Positions 49,735 to 58,098 of a DNA stretch of 64,000 nt are shown here, one piece after another; within the stretch, counting starts at the first letter, position 1, and every line of letters starts with the position of its first letter. Location of the stretch: positions 186,001-250,000 of the forward strand of contig CAYZHM010000002.1 in assembly GCA_964478225.1 (NCBI GenBank), read 5' to 3'. The translations under genes were made by a program, and so were the position numbers. This DNA comes from CAYZHM01 sp964478225. GTDB taxonomy: Bacteria; Pseudomonadota; Alphaproteobacteria; Micavibrionales; Micavibrionaceae. The notes beneath the pieces were generated by a model. The model saw nothing but the letters and a program-made list of their open reading frames with translations, did not search any database and had not been told where the DNA came from.

Positions 49735-50805
49735 TTAATCCGCGAAGGTATTGCGGACAGGTTCGCCTTTTTGGCCGGGCGCAGAAGAAGAAGAGATCTG
49801 GTTACGGCCATTGTGTTTTGACGTATAGAGCGCGGCGTCTGTGCGTGCGATTAGAGAGTCGATGTCCTCGCCTCTGATGAATTGTGCGACGCCGCCGGAC
49901 AGAGTGATCTGGCCGAGTTTAGCGCCGCTGCTTTTGTTGACGACCTCCTTGCTTTCGACTTCCTTGCGGAGTTTTTCGGCAAGATGCATCGCGCCGTTGA
50001 TGTTGGTATCGGGAAGGAGGATAGCGAATTCCTCGCCGCCGTAACGTGCGGCCATATCTTTGCCTTTGATGCCTTCGATTAAGGTGCGGGCGACGAGGCG
50101 CAAGACTTGGTCGCCGACCTGGTGGCCGAATGTATCGTTGAAGCCTTTAAAGTGATCGATATCCATGAGGATCAGAGAGAAGGTTTGCCCATCTTCGGTT
50201 GATGTTGAGGCGAGGTGGCGGATTTCGTTGTCAAAGGCTTTGCGGTTGGCAATGTTGGTGAGGCCGTCGGTCAGCGCTTCCTTGCGGACTTTTTCGAGGT
50301 CGCGCTGAAGCTCTCTCATGACTTCGGCAGATTTGACGAGCTGAACTTCTAGGTTATGGTTTTGGTTCAGGATGTTTTCAGTTCCTGCTTTGACGTCGCC
50401 GACGATTGTGGCGATCTCGGCAGGGCTCATATCGGGTTTGAGTTTGTGAGAGATGTCATCGAGTTTGGCGTTGTACTGGCTTGTTGAGGTTTTAACGGTG
50501 TTCACGACGCCGTTAACCTCTTTGATTGTCATTTGAATACGGTCGCCTGCTTGCTTGACCCGTTCGTTGTCGGATGAGTCGCTAAGGAAGCGTTGATGGA
50601 TTTCGGCGCAATGGCCGTTGGTTATTTTTTCTTTGCTTTCAATCAAAATATCCAAAGCATGGGAAACCTCGGGGTTTTCCTTGGAGAAATAGACGTACCA
50701 CAGCTCAAAACATTCAGGGGTTGGAGCGAGGCCAGCCTCTGCCATGCGCTCGAAGGCCGCAGTTGCGAAATTTTTGGCTTTGTCTTGTGAATGCGTGTAG
50801 TGCAC
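49735..50805 (-). CDS. Diguanylate cyclase (GGDEF domain)
   Basis: A 356-residue protein with an N-terminal helical, probably sensory or dimerising region (1-175) and a C-terminal GGDEF domain. The active site is GGEEF (256-260) with the usual DGLTNIANRKAF start and the LMDIDHFKGFNDTFGH metal site, so it should make c-di-GMP. The upstream inhibitory site is KGKD (247-250) instead of RxxD, so product inhibition may be weak. No membrane segment. It is read alone, between uvrD and the LOG gene. Confidence 0.9.
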   Translation of the reverse strand: MHYTHSQDKAKNFATAAFERMAEAGLAPTPECFELWYVYFSKENPEVSHALDILIESKEKITNGHCAEIHQRFLSDSSDNERVKQAGDRIQMTIKEVNGVVNTVKTSTSQYNAKLDDISHKLKPDMSPAEIATIVGDVKAGTENILNQNHNLEVQLVKSAEVMRELQRDLEKVRKEALTDGLTNIANRKAFDNEIRHLASTSTEDGQTFSLILMDIDHFKGFNDTFGHQVGDQVLRLVARTLIEGIKGKDMAARYGGEEFAILLPDTNINGAMHLAEKLRKEVESKEVVNKSSGAKLGQITLSGGVAQFIRGEDIDSLIARTDAALYTSKHNGRNQISSSSAPGQKGEPVRNTFAD

Positions 50806-50897
50806 AGATGGGTCGCTTTTTAATAAGTTGTCAGGAGTAGTTTAATTTATCATTCATCATATGCAACAAATACTTAACAAAAAGCAAAGCTGAGTCT

Positions 50898-51452
50898 CTA
50901 TTTTTGGATGTTTTCGAGAAATTTTTGAAGATTTTGAATGTTTGGAACAATATCGAAAATGGTTGCTGTGTTTTTATGGAGAAACCCTTGATTTTCCATA
51001 TCATTAAGTGTGGAAATTAAACCATCCCAGAAGCCTGAGGCGTTTAGTACGATGATGGGTTTTTTATGGAGTCCTATCTGTTTCCAGGTCAAGATTTCAA
51101 AGAATTCGGCAAGGGTGCCGAGGCCACCAGGGAGAACCAAGAAGATGTCCGAAAGATCGGCCATGGTTTTTTGGCGTTCGTGGAGGTCTTTGGTGATGAT
51201 GAGGCGGGACAAGGATTTGTGAGCACGTTCCTGGCTTTCGAGGCATTGTGGCATGACCCCTGTGACATAGGCACCCGATTGGAGTGCGGCATTTGCCATG
51301 AGACCCATGAGCCCGCCTGCTGCGCCGCCGTAGACAACATTGAAGCCAAGATCGGCACAAAGTCTTCCGGTTTGTTGTGCTATGTCTTGAAAATGTTGAG
51401 GGGTTTTGTCGGAGGAAGCGCAGAAGATACAGATGGTTTTGGAGGATGGCAT
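50898..51452 (-). CDS. LOG-family nucleotide-ribose hydrolase
   Basis: A 184-residue TIGR00730/LOG protein, the cytokinin-riboside 5'-monophosphate phosphoribohydrolase fold; bacterial members cleave nucleoside monophosphates. VYGGAAGGLMGLMANAALQS and the PGGLGTLAEFFE active-site motif (with the catalytic Glu) are present. FCASSDKTPQHFQDIAQQ is the N-terminal block. It stands alone on the minus strand; physiological substrate unknown. Confidence 0.9.
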   Translation of the reverse strand: MPSSKTICIFCASSDKTPQHFQDIAQQTGRLCADLGFNVVYGGAAGGLMGLMANAALQSGAYVTGVMPQCLESQERAHKSLSRLIITKDLHERQKTMADLSDIFLVLPGGLGTLAEFFEILTWKQIGLHKKPIIVLNASGFWDGLISTLNDMENQGFLHKNTATIFDIVPNIQNLQKFLENIQK

Positions 51453-51497
51453 GAGAGTGAATCTGACGTGATTCTAAGGCGAAAGAAAGGCGGGATT

Positions 51498-52574
51498 TTA
51501 GAGGGTCTTTATTGTTATGCCGGAATTGTTGAAGTCACCGACGAGTTTTTTCATGTCGGGTTCCATGGTTTGACCGATGGCGCCGGCGGTTTCTGATCCG
51601 ATGATGCCGCTTGATTTTGGAATTTTTAATTTGCCAAGAATGTTGAAATCAACAAGAGCATTGACAGCACTTTGTGAGAGTTGCTCGAGAGTGCTTTGGT
51701 CATTTCGCTCGAGCGCGGATTCAACGTTTTCTGCGTTGACGGTTTTGTTGCCGTGTCTAAGCACATAATTTTGCTCGTCCTCTGCGTTGTCTAAATTTTG
51801 CTCGAGCGTGTTCAGTTTTTTCATTTCAGGTTCTTGCTCGAGCGCATGATCACCTTGCAGCAATTTTTTTGCGTTTGCTGTGCTGAGATTGTTGTAGGCG
51901 AATTGTTGTGGTGGTGCTGGGGGCGGCGCGTTCTCTTTGCCGGGAAAGGCGGCGAATGGGCCGCTTTGCTGCGGGTGGGTTGCTGTGCGCGTTGCTTGTT
52001 CAACGATGCGGTCAAGCTCGCCGGGTTTAACGGATTTACGGTCACCGATGACATCCAAAATGGCCATGCCGATATTGAGGGCCTGTCCGGAGACGGCGTT
52101 GGTGCCGATTTCAATTGCTGCCTTAAAATTGCCGCTGGGTTGGCCTGCATTTAATGCACTTGCGACGCTGGAGGGTTTGATTCCCTGACTTTGTGCAACG
52201 GCGTTGACGGATTGTTGCAGGCCTTTGGCGGCTTCTTTCATATCTTGTTTGTAGTCGGCTTTGACATCGTTCAACTTTTCACGCGATGCGTTGATTGCAT
52301 TTTTATTGTCGACGACCTGGCCGGGGTTTACGGCTTTGCTGGCGGTGAGGCGTGTTTGTGCGGCGTTAAAACTTGGACCTTGATAAGCGGTGTCCGGCGA
52401 GATTTGCTGCGCTATGCTTTGAGGAGCTTTTGCTGTAACGGTGGCTGTGGCTGTTGCGCTTTGGCCGATTGAGGCTTTGGCTGAAAATTTTTCTGAAAGG
52501 CTTTGGCGTGTTTCATCAGCAGCTTCTTTTCGGGCTGCTCTGTGATAGCCAGTGATAACCGGGCCCTGAAACAT
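51498..52574 (-). CDS. Low-complexity Ala/Gln/Asn-rich hypothetical protein
   Basis: A 358-residue protein starting MFQGPVITGYHRAARKEAAD, with repeated short biased stretches (ATATVTAKAPQS, PAPPQQFAYNN) and long helical segments with many Gln and Lys. No signal or membrane segment. The C-terminal 60 residues (LKIPKSSGIIGSETAGAIG) are glycine/isoleucine-rich and might be a small domain. The composition suggests a secreted or scaffold-type protein, but I cannot assign it. A start three codons upstream at 52583 is equally possible. Confidence 0.65.
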   Translation of the reverse strand: MFQGPVITGYHRAARKEAADETRQSLSEKFSAKASIGQSATATATVTAKAPQSIAQQISPDTAYQGPSFNAAQTRLTASKAVNPGQVVDNKNAINASREKLNDVKADYKQDMKEAAKGLQQSVNAVAQSQGIKPSSVASALNAGQPSGNFKAAIEIGTNAVSGQALNIGMAILDVIGDRKSVKPGELDRIVEQATRTATHPQQSGPFAAFPGKENAPPPAPPQQFAYNNLSTANAKKLLQGDHALEQEPEMKKLNTLEQNLDNAEDEQNYVLRHGNKTVNAENVESALERNDQSTLEQLSQSAVNALVDFNILGKLKIPKSSGIIGSETAGAIGQTMEPDMKKLVGDFNNSGITIKTL

Positions 52575-52583
52575 AGGAAACAC

Positions 52584-52792
52584 ACCGCTTTTTGTTCTAA
52601 AGCACCCGCCAGTGCTTCACGTTACTCAGCTCAGCAAAGATTGAGGCCAGCGGCCCCTTTGATTGCTGATATTTAGGATGATAACTGTTTTATGTTAATT
52701 TTTTGTTATTCATCTTCAATATGCCGACATTGTAACAAAAATTTCCTTATATTTCAAAGGGTTCCGCGTAAGTATCTGAATATGTTTGGTTT
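52584..52792. other. Intergenic spacer with a weak hairpin
   Basis: 209 nt between comM and the low-complexity gene. AAGCAC-6 nt-GTGCTT (about 52600-52617) forms a short stem; further on the region is AT-rich. I see no RNA gene. It should hold the promoter of the minus-strand low-complexity gene. Confidence 0.4.
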
Positions 52793-54313
52793 TTAGTTTA
52801 AAGCAATGCGGCGGTAGCTGAGGGCTTCAGCGAGATGGGAGCGGGAAATCGTTGGTGATAGCGCGCCAGAGCGTATTGATTCGAGATCTGCGATCGTGCG
52901 GGCGACGCGAAGGATTTTGTAGTAGCCGCGCGCGGAGAATTTTGCCCGTTCCATGGATTTGTTAAGAAGGTCTTGTGCTTTGTCGTCAAGAATGGCGACG
53001 GTTTCGAGTTCGGCGGTGGAAAGATTAGCATTCAAAGATGGTTGGCGATCTTTTTGAATGTCACGCGCTGCCTGCACGCGGGTGCGTACATGTTCGGAGG
53101 CTTCTCCTGTAACTGTTGTTTGGAGATCAGAAACAGGAACGGCCGGGACGTCGACCTGGATGTCTATGCGGTCAAGAAGCGGGCCGGAAATTTTCGATTG
53201 ATAATCGGCAGCGCAGCGCGGGGCTTTGGTGCAGGCGAGATCGTCATCGCCAAGGTGACCGCAGCGGCAAGGGTTCATGGCGGCGATGAGTTGGAACCTT
53301 GCGGGGTAATTCAGGTGTGCGTTGGCACGTGCGATGAGGGCTGTGCCGGTTTCAAGAGGTTGGCGCAGGGATTCAAGTGTGTTGCGTGCAAATTCAGGCA
53401 ATTCGTCGAGAAATAATACACCGTGATGCGCGAGACTGATTTCGCCGGGGCGGATTTTGTGGCCTCCGCCTATGAGGGCGGGGAGTGAGGCGGAATGGTG
53501 AGGGTCACGAAAAGGCCGGCGATGAAGCAGGCCGCCATCGGGCAGGGTGCCGGCGAGGGAATGAATGGTGGACACTTCAAGGGCTTCGTGAGGCGTTAGG
53601 GGTGGCAAAATTCCCGGGAGGCATGAAGCAAGCATGGATTTGCCGGAACCCGGCGGGCCGATCATGAGCAAATTATGGCCTCCGGCGGCGGTGATTTCGA
53701 GGGCGCGTTTGGCGGTTTCCTGGCCTTTGACGTCTGCGAGATCAGGATTTCTGAGCGGTTTGTCGGTTTCCTCGGTGAGGCGGGCCTCGGGCGGGGAGAG
53801 AATCTGCGTGCCTTTGATGTGATTGATGAGCTGGAGCAAATCACGAGGAGCAAGGATTTCAACATCGCCTGCCCATGCGGCTTCGCCACCGCATGAATGC
53901 GGGCAAATCAATGAGTTGTCGTTTGAGGAGGCGTGAATTGCCGCCGGAAGGACGCCGCTGACCGCGCGTATGGTTGCGTCGAGCGCCAGCTCACCCAGGA
54001 CGGTGCTGCGCGCCAGGCCGTCTTTGGGGATCACGCCCATGGCCGCCAAAAGCCCAAGAGCGATGGGGAGATCGAAATGGCTGCCTTCTTTTGTGAGGTC
54101 GGCGGGTGCGAGGTTGACTGTTAGCCGTTTGGCCGGGAGAGAGAGGCCCAGCGCATGGAGCGCCGCACGGACGCGTTCTTTGCTTTCGGCGACGGCCTTG
54201 TCAGGAAGGCCAACGATGTTAAAGGCCGGCATACCGTTGGCGATTTGGACCTGCACGTCAACAGGGCGGACTTCTATGCCTTGAAAAGCGACCGTGTTTA
54301 CGCGTGCAACCAT
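52793..54313 (-). CDS. comM: Mg-chelatase-like ATPase ComM/YifB
   Basis: A 506-residue AAA+ protein of the YifB/ComM family; in naturally transformable bacteria ComM is a branch-migration helicase. The N-terminal lon-like part is FQGIEVRPVDVQVQIANG, the Walker A motif GPPGSGKSMLAS, Walker B and LFLDELPEF, and the C-terminal helical domain HLAEALSYRRIALN. A zinc-binding cysteine set is in NPCRCGHLGDDDLACTKAPRC. It is divergent from the hypothetical gene at 54448. Confidence 0.93.
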   Translation of the reverse strand: MVARVNTVAFQGIEVRPVDVQVQIANGMPAFNIVGLPDKAVAESKERVRAALHALGLSLPAKRLTVNLAPADLTKEGSHFDLPIALGLLAAMGVIPKDGLARSTVLGELALDATIRAVSGVLPAAIHASSNDNSLICPHSCGGEAAWAGDVEILAPRDLLQLINHIKGTQILSPPEARLTEETDKPLRNPDLADVKGQETAKRALEITAAGGHNLLMIGPPGSGKSMLASCLPGILPPLTPHEALEVSTIHSLAGTLPDGGLLHRRPFRDPHHSASLPALIGGGHKIRPGEISLAHHGVLFLDELPEFARNTLESLRQPLETGTALIARANAHLNYPARFQLIAAMNPCRCGHLGDDDLACTKAPRCAADYQSKISGPLLDRIDIQVDVPAVPVSDLQTTVTGEASEHVRTRVQAARDIQKDRQPSLNANLSTAELETVAILDDKAQDLLNKSMERAKFSARGYYKILRVARTIADLESIRSGALSPTISRSHLAEALSYRRIALN

Positions 54314-54447
54314 TCGTTTTTTCCTTTTTGGAAATTCTATTTATGGCATGTGGCCGTGAAAAATGAAAGCGCGTTAACGATTGATTCATCTTTTGTGTTT
54401 AAGAGAGGGGCTATAAGCAAAAAATTGCAAACACAGGGAGAAGGGTT

Positions 54448-55080
54448 ATGACTTTAATTCATGATAAGCAGGATCGCTTGATGGCGATTTTGGTTAACCG
54501 GCTGAGAATACCGGTTTTGGTGGATGATGTTTTGGACGGACGCGAGGTTATTGATGATGATACGCGTTTGGCGATGCATGAAGAATTGTGTGAGATGCCG
54601 CCGCATGTGTTGTTGGTGTGCATGGCTTTATGCAGCATAAAGATTGCCAGGCCTTATAACGAGGCGGCGGCGACAATGCGCGAGCTTTATAAAGAAAGTC
54701 AGAGAATTTTGCAGGATTATCGCCGTTTGTGGGGGCAGCTTGCGCGGAACGGATTTGTTCGCGATGAGGATGTGCGTCGGTATTTGCCTGATATTGCTGC
54801 AGATCTTATGAATATGGCAGAGTTGCTGGATTTGAGTTTGAGCTTCCTGAAGAAGAAGGATATGCGTGCTTCGGCTTTATGCGATATTTTGGGTATTCAG
54901 GCCAAAGCCCATGCGATGGTGGCTGAGGAATATTGCAGAGTTATGGGACTGCAAAATGCTGCGCGCTTTGATTTAAGTGGCGATGAGGATATATGCGGCG
55001 CGTTTGTTTTTATGAAGATGTATAAAGTGCCTGAGAATGTTGTGAAGTTCGAGACGTCAGATGATGCACGGGTGCATTAA
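54448..55080 (+). CDS. Helical hypothetical protein
   Basis: A 210-residue soluble, mainly helical protein (MTLIHDKQDRLMAILVNRLR; later YNEAAATMRELYKESQRILQ and LLDLSLSFLKKKDMRASALC). GGGAGAAGGG lies upstream of the ATG. No motif is known. The stop is 4 nt from the convergent HIT gene stop. Confidence 0.72.
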   Translation: MTLIHDKQDRLMAILVNRLRIPVLVDDVLDGREVIDDDTRLAMHEELCEMPPHVLLVCMALCSIKIARPYNEAAATMRELYKESQRILQDYRRLWGQLARNGFVRDEDVRRYLPDIAADLMNMAELLDLSLSFLKKKDMRASALCDILGIQAKAHAMVAEEYCRVMGLQNAARFDLSGDEDICGAFVFMKMYKVPENVVKFETSDDARVH

Positions 55081-55084
55081 GGGC

Positions 55085-55453
55085 TTAAGAGCGCGCGGAT
55101 ACCATCGGCCCAACAGGCCCGCCGCCGAGAAGGTGCATGTGGAAATGCGGGACTTCCTGGCCGCCGTTGGATCCGGTGTTGGCGATCGAGCGGAAGCCGG
55201 TTTCGGCGATGCCATGTTCCTCGGCGATTTTTGAGATTGCAGCAAAGAATGCTTTTATTTCTTCCGGTGAGGCTTTGGTGCCGAAATCATCGATCGCAAC
55301 ATATTGTCCTTTGGGTATAACGAGGATGTGAACCGGGGCTTTGGGGTAGAGGTCGTGAAAGGCCAGAACGTGGTCGTCCTCGTAAACCTTGTTGCAAGGA
55401 ATTTCACCGCGAAGGATTTTGGCGAAGATGTTGTTGTTGTCATACGTTCTCAT
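55085..55453 (-). CDS. HIT-family hydrolase (Hint-like)
   Basis: A 122-residue histidine triad protein. The signature HFHMHLLGG (near 105-113) matches HxHxHxx, the DDHVLAFHDLYPKAPVHILV block and the YDNNNIFAKILRGEIPC opening are typical of Hint-like phosphoramidases that hydrolyse nucleoside 5'-phosphoramidates. Length is normal for the family. The physiological substrate is unknown. Confidence 0.94.
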   Translation of the reverse strand: MRTYDNNNIFAKILRGEIPCNKVYEDDHVLAFHDLYPKAPVHILVIPKGQYVAIDDFGTKASPEEIKAFFAAISKIAEEHGIAETGFRSIANTGSNGGQEVPHFHMHLLGGGPVGPMVSARS

Positions 55454-55552
55454 GGTTTTGGAGATTAGCTGCGCATTGATGCGATTTCAAGACCGGTTCA
55501 TTTTTGGCATAAGAATTGCTCTGTTTTCTCTGAGCTAAGAGGAGCATCGTTT

Positions 55553-56209
55553 ATGGATATATCTAGTCTGCTTTTTAATAGACCGAGCCTTGCCAATTAT
55601 CTTGATGGGGGTTCGAAGTCTGGGGGGTTTAGCGGGAGCTATTCGTCGTCGACGGCCCTTACCCAAAGTTTATTTGATGACGGAGGGGCGGGTGGAAATA
55701 GCGCGGTTTCTCTTAATTTGTCTGCGGAAGCGCAGGCTATTATGGCTCAGTATAATGGCGGACAGCAAAGTTCTGGTCAGAGCACAGAAGAGGCCCAGAG
55801 ATTTTTGCTTGAATTTTTTGCGGATGGGGGGATTGATCTCGAAAATTTATCGGCGGAGGCCGAGGAGTTTTTGGACGGCCTCTTGCAAGTTATTGAGAAT
55901 ATGGGAGCAAGCGGCCGTGATGCTGGGACTGATGCTTTGGAGAAGCAGGCCAGCAAAGGGGAAAGAGATGTTTATACTTTGCTTGGCGATAACAGGCGTT
56001 TTCGCATTGCGATTGAGAAAGGTGATGATGGAAAATCAACGCTTTCTATTGTTGATATTGGTGGTGATAAGGCGGACATTGCCAAGGTTACGATCGGGAA
56101 AAATCAGAGCGGGGCGACTATTATTCATGTGGAACATGCCAAGGAAAGTTTTTCGCATGGCAAACGCATTGATCGCGCCGAGCAAGAGCCGTTGATGATT
56201 AAAGTTTAA
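55553..56209 (+). CDS. Hypothetical protein with serine/glycine-rich N-terminal half
   Basis: A 218-residue protein: a Ser/Gly-rich, probably flexible first half (MDISSLLFNRPSLANYLDGG, GGSGGFSGSYSS-like), a helix around QRFLLEFFADGGIDLENL, then a compact C-terminal half with beta character (RRFRIAIEKGDDGKSTLSIV). No signal peptide. The style recalls flagellar or secreted structural proteins but no domain is recognised. AAGAGGAG is upstream of the ATG. Confidence 0.65.
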   Translation: MDISSLLFNRPSLANYLDGGSKSGGFSGSYSSSTALTQSLFDDGGAGGNSAVSLNLSAEAQAIMAQYNGGQQSSGQSTEEAQRFLLEFFADGGIDLENLSAEAEEFLDGLLQVIENMGASGRDAGTDALEKQASKGERDVYTLLGDNRRFRIAIEKGDDGKSTLSIVDIGGDKADIAKVTIGKNQSGATIIHVEHAKESFSHGKRIDRAEQEPLMIKV

Positions 56210-56296
56210 AGCCTTGTTTGGACTGGTTTTTCACCAAAATTGACATAATCATCCCTCTTTGCTAAAGTGGCTCTTTGGCTTAGACGGAGTATTGCT

Positions 56297-57346
56297 ATGG
56301 ACGCTCATTTGTTCAATCAACAAGTGGATCAAGATAAGGTGTATGTGTTTACAGAGGCGCAGAAGGAAAAAATCCGTCTGGCCGGATCACACCCTACGCA
56401 AGTTAAAGGGCTTGATCGTTTGATTGAGTATTATGAGCAGACAGGAAAATTGCCCGCTTTTGCTTGTGGTTCTCTCATAACTTATAGCCATTTGGAATCT
56501 GTGAAGCCGGATAAGGATGGTACTCGAAACTGGAAAGAAGGCTTAGGGCAACAATTTCCGGATATTGATCCTGATAAGCTTTTTAGTGTGCAGCGCGCGC
56601 GTTTGCCGGGATATGTTCGCGATTTCGTTTGTTATGATGTGTTTTATCGCGGAAAAGTTGAATCACCCGGAGTGACCTTTGGTCTTGATGAGCGTGAGGG
56701 TGAGTCCGCGTATGGGGCGATTGTTCATTGCGATGTTGGTGCACAAATTTCTGACCCGCAAATAGCAGCGGATTTTGCAGCATTTTATCTGCAGGAATTT
56801 TTTAAGCGCGAGTATCCCTCCAAAATGCCTATTTATCGTTTTGAGCTTAAGGATGCTGAGCTTGAGGATGGGGGTGTTATCCCTGGGATAGCTTGTGTTG
56901 CGGATAAGGATGCTGTGGTGCCGGGAACGGATATTGCCTTATATGCTGGGGGATTAAGTTTTCAGGAGCGGGCGCAGATTTTGGCCTCGGCCTTCCAGGA
57001 TGTTAATCCGGATACTGGCGAGCCGAAGAAGCTTGGGATGATGACAGATTTGGATTATGTGCGCTTTATGATTCATTGCAGCATGGAGGTCGGTATTGCA
57101 GTTGATCCTGAGCTGATTGATATCTATACGCTTGCAGTACACATTCGGGATTCTTTGCCTCAAGAACAGAAAAACTTTCTCCAGTCTATAGAAGAAGACG
57201 GAGCACATAATGATGCGGTTTTGAAATTTACCGGCGTTATCAAGCAAAACGGATTTGCGAAAAAGCAACGAAATGTTCCTTCAGAATGGAATTTACAAGC
57301 AGGTACAAGTTCTCCATTGGCGCTGAAGCCTGAATTTGATCTTTAA
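56297..57346 (+). CDS. ChaC-like gamma-glutamylcyclotransferase
   Basis: A 349-residue protein of the ChaC fold, which converts glutathione into 5-oxoproline and Cys-Gly. Recognisable blocks: ACGSLITYSHLE (the substrate-site glycine loop), ARLPGYVRDFVCYDVFYRGK, SPGVTFGLDEREGESAYGAI, the catalytic-Glu region FFKREYPSKMPIYRF and the late YAGGLSFQERAQILASAF and LDYVRFMIHCSMEVGI. It is longer than E. coli ChaC because of an N-terminal segment of about 50 residues and a C-terminal tail. GGAG lies 7 nt before the ATG at 56297. Its TAA stop shares TTAA with the convergent GNAT gene. A glutamate-cysteine-ligase-like gene lies 23 kb away. Confidence 0.75.
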   Translation: MDAHLFNQQVDQDKVYVFTEAQKEKIRLAGSHPTQVKGLDRLIEYYEQTGKLPAFACGSLITYSHLESVKPDKDGTRNWKEGLGQQFPDIDPDKLFSVQRARLPGYVRDFVCYDVFYRGKVESPGVTFGLDEREGESAYGAIVHCDVGAQISDPQIAADFAAFYLQEFFKREYPSKMPIYRFELKDAELEDGGVIPGIACVADKDAVVPGTDIALYAGGLSFQERAQILASAFQDVNPDTGEPKKLGMMTDLDYVRFMIHCSMEVGIAVDPELIDIYTLAVHIRDSLPQEQKNFLQSIEEDGAHNDAVLKFTGVIKQNGFAKKQRNVPSEWNLQAGTSSPLALKPEFDL

Positions 57347-57915
57347 GGTTGTTGCTGGGTCAGCTTTTCGTCGATGATTTTGTAGTAATAGTAGCCTTTA
57401 AGGATTTTGTTATCAACGCGGGCGTAGCAGGGGTGGGTTCCGATGCGTGTGAAACCCAGTTTTTCGTACAGGGCGATCGCTTCGGTTAAGGTCTCGCGGA
57501 CATCCAGATTGATTGCAGCAAATCCTTCTTTGAGGGCTGTTTCTTCCGCAAATCTAATTAATTTTTCGGCCAGGCCGTGACCGCGCGCCCAGGGGGCGAT
57601 GAAGTGGGTTGAGAGCTGGACAATGTGGGATTGCGCTTCGTTGTTGTAAGGTGGTTTGACGAGCTGGCACGTGCCGCAGATTACGCCGTCCATTCGCGCG
57701 GCGAGGAGAATGCGGCCCGGCATGGTGACGACGCCTTGCCAATATCTTTCCAAAGTGTCGCGTGGCGGGAGATTAACCCAACCGAAACCGCCGCCTGCTT
57801 CGATGGCTGCATCTGTGGCGTCGCAGAGATCTTCAAGCTCGCCTGCGGCTAGTGAATCCAGCCTGTCGACCGTGGGGTGGGCGTCGAAAGTTTTAACTTT
57901 GCTTTTGTCGCTCAT
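57343..57915 (-). CDS. GNAT-family N-acetyltransferase
   Basis: A 190-residue GNAT protein. The acetyl-CoA loop is in HFIAPWARGHGLAEKLIRFA (R/Q-x-x-G-x-G/A form), followed by the INLDVRETLTEAIALYEKLGF strand-helix motif. An ERYWQGVVTMPGRILLAARM segment precedes it. The substrate is unknown; the RGHGLAEKL region is as in many small-molecule N-acetyltransferases. Convergent with the ChaC-like gene through a shared TTAA. Confidence 0.9.
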   Translation of the reverse strand: MSDKSKVKTFDAHPTVDRLDSLAAGELEDLCDATDAAIEAGGGFGWVNLPPRDTLERYWQGVVTMPGRILLAARMDGVICGTCQLVKPPYNNEAQSHIVQLSTHFIAPWARGHGLAEKLIRFAEETALKEGFAAINLDVRETLTEAIALYEKLGFTRIGTHPCYARVDNKILKGYYYYKIIDEKLTQQQP

Positions 57916-58098
57916 GGTTTCTATAGGTTTTGGGTTTTGTGCTTCACTTTTGATTTAAACACAGAAGTATAAATAAAGTAGTAAGAAACTCGGGCTTATC
58001 AAAAGTTTTATGTGATGCGGCGCACAAGGGGCGGGATAGTTTTTATGAATGAGATGTGAAGGCTTTGACCATACATATGAATTCATTAGACTAAACCT

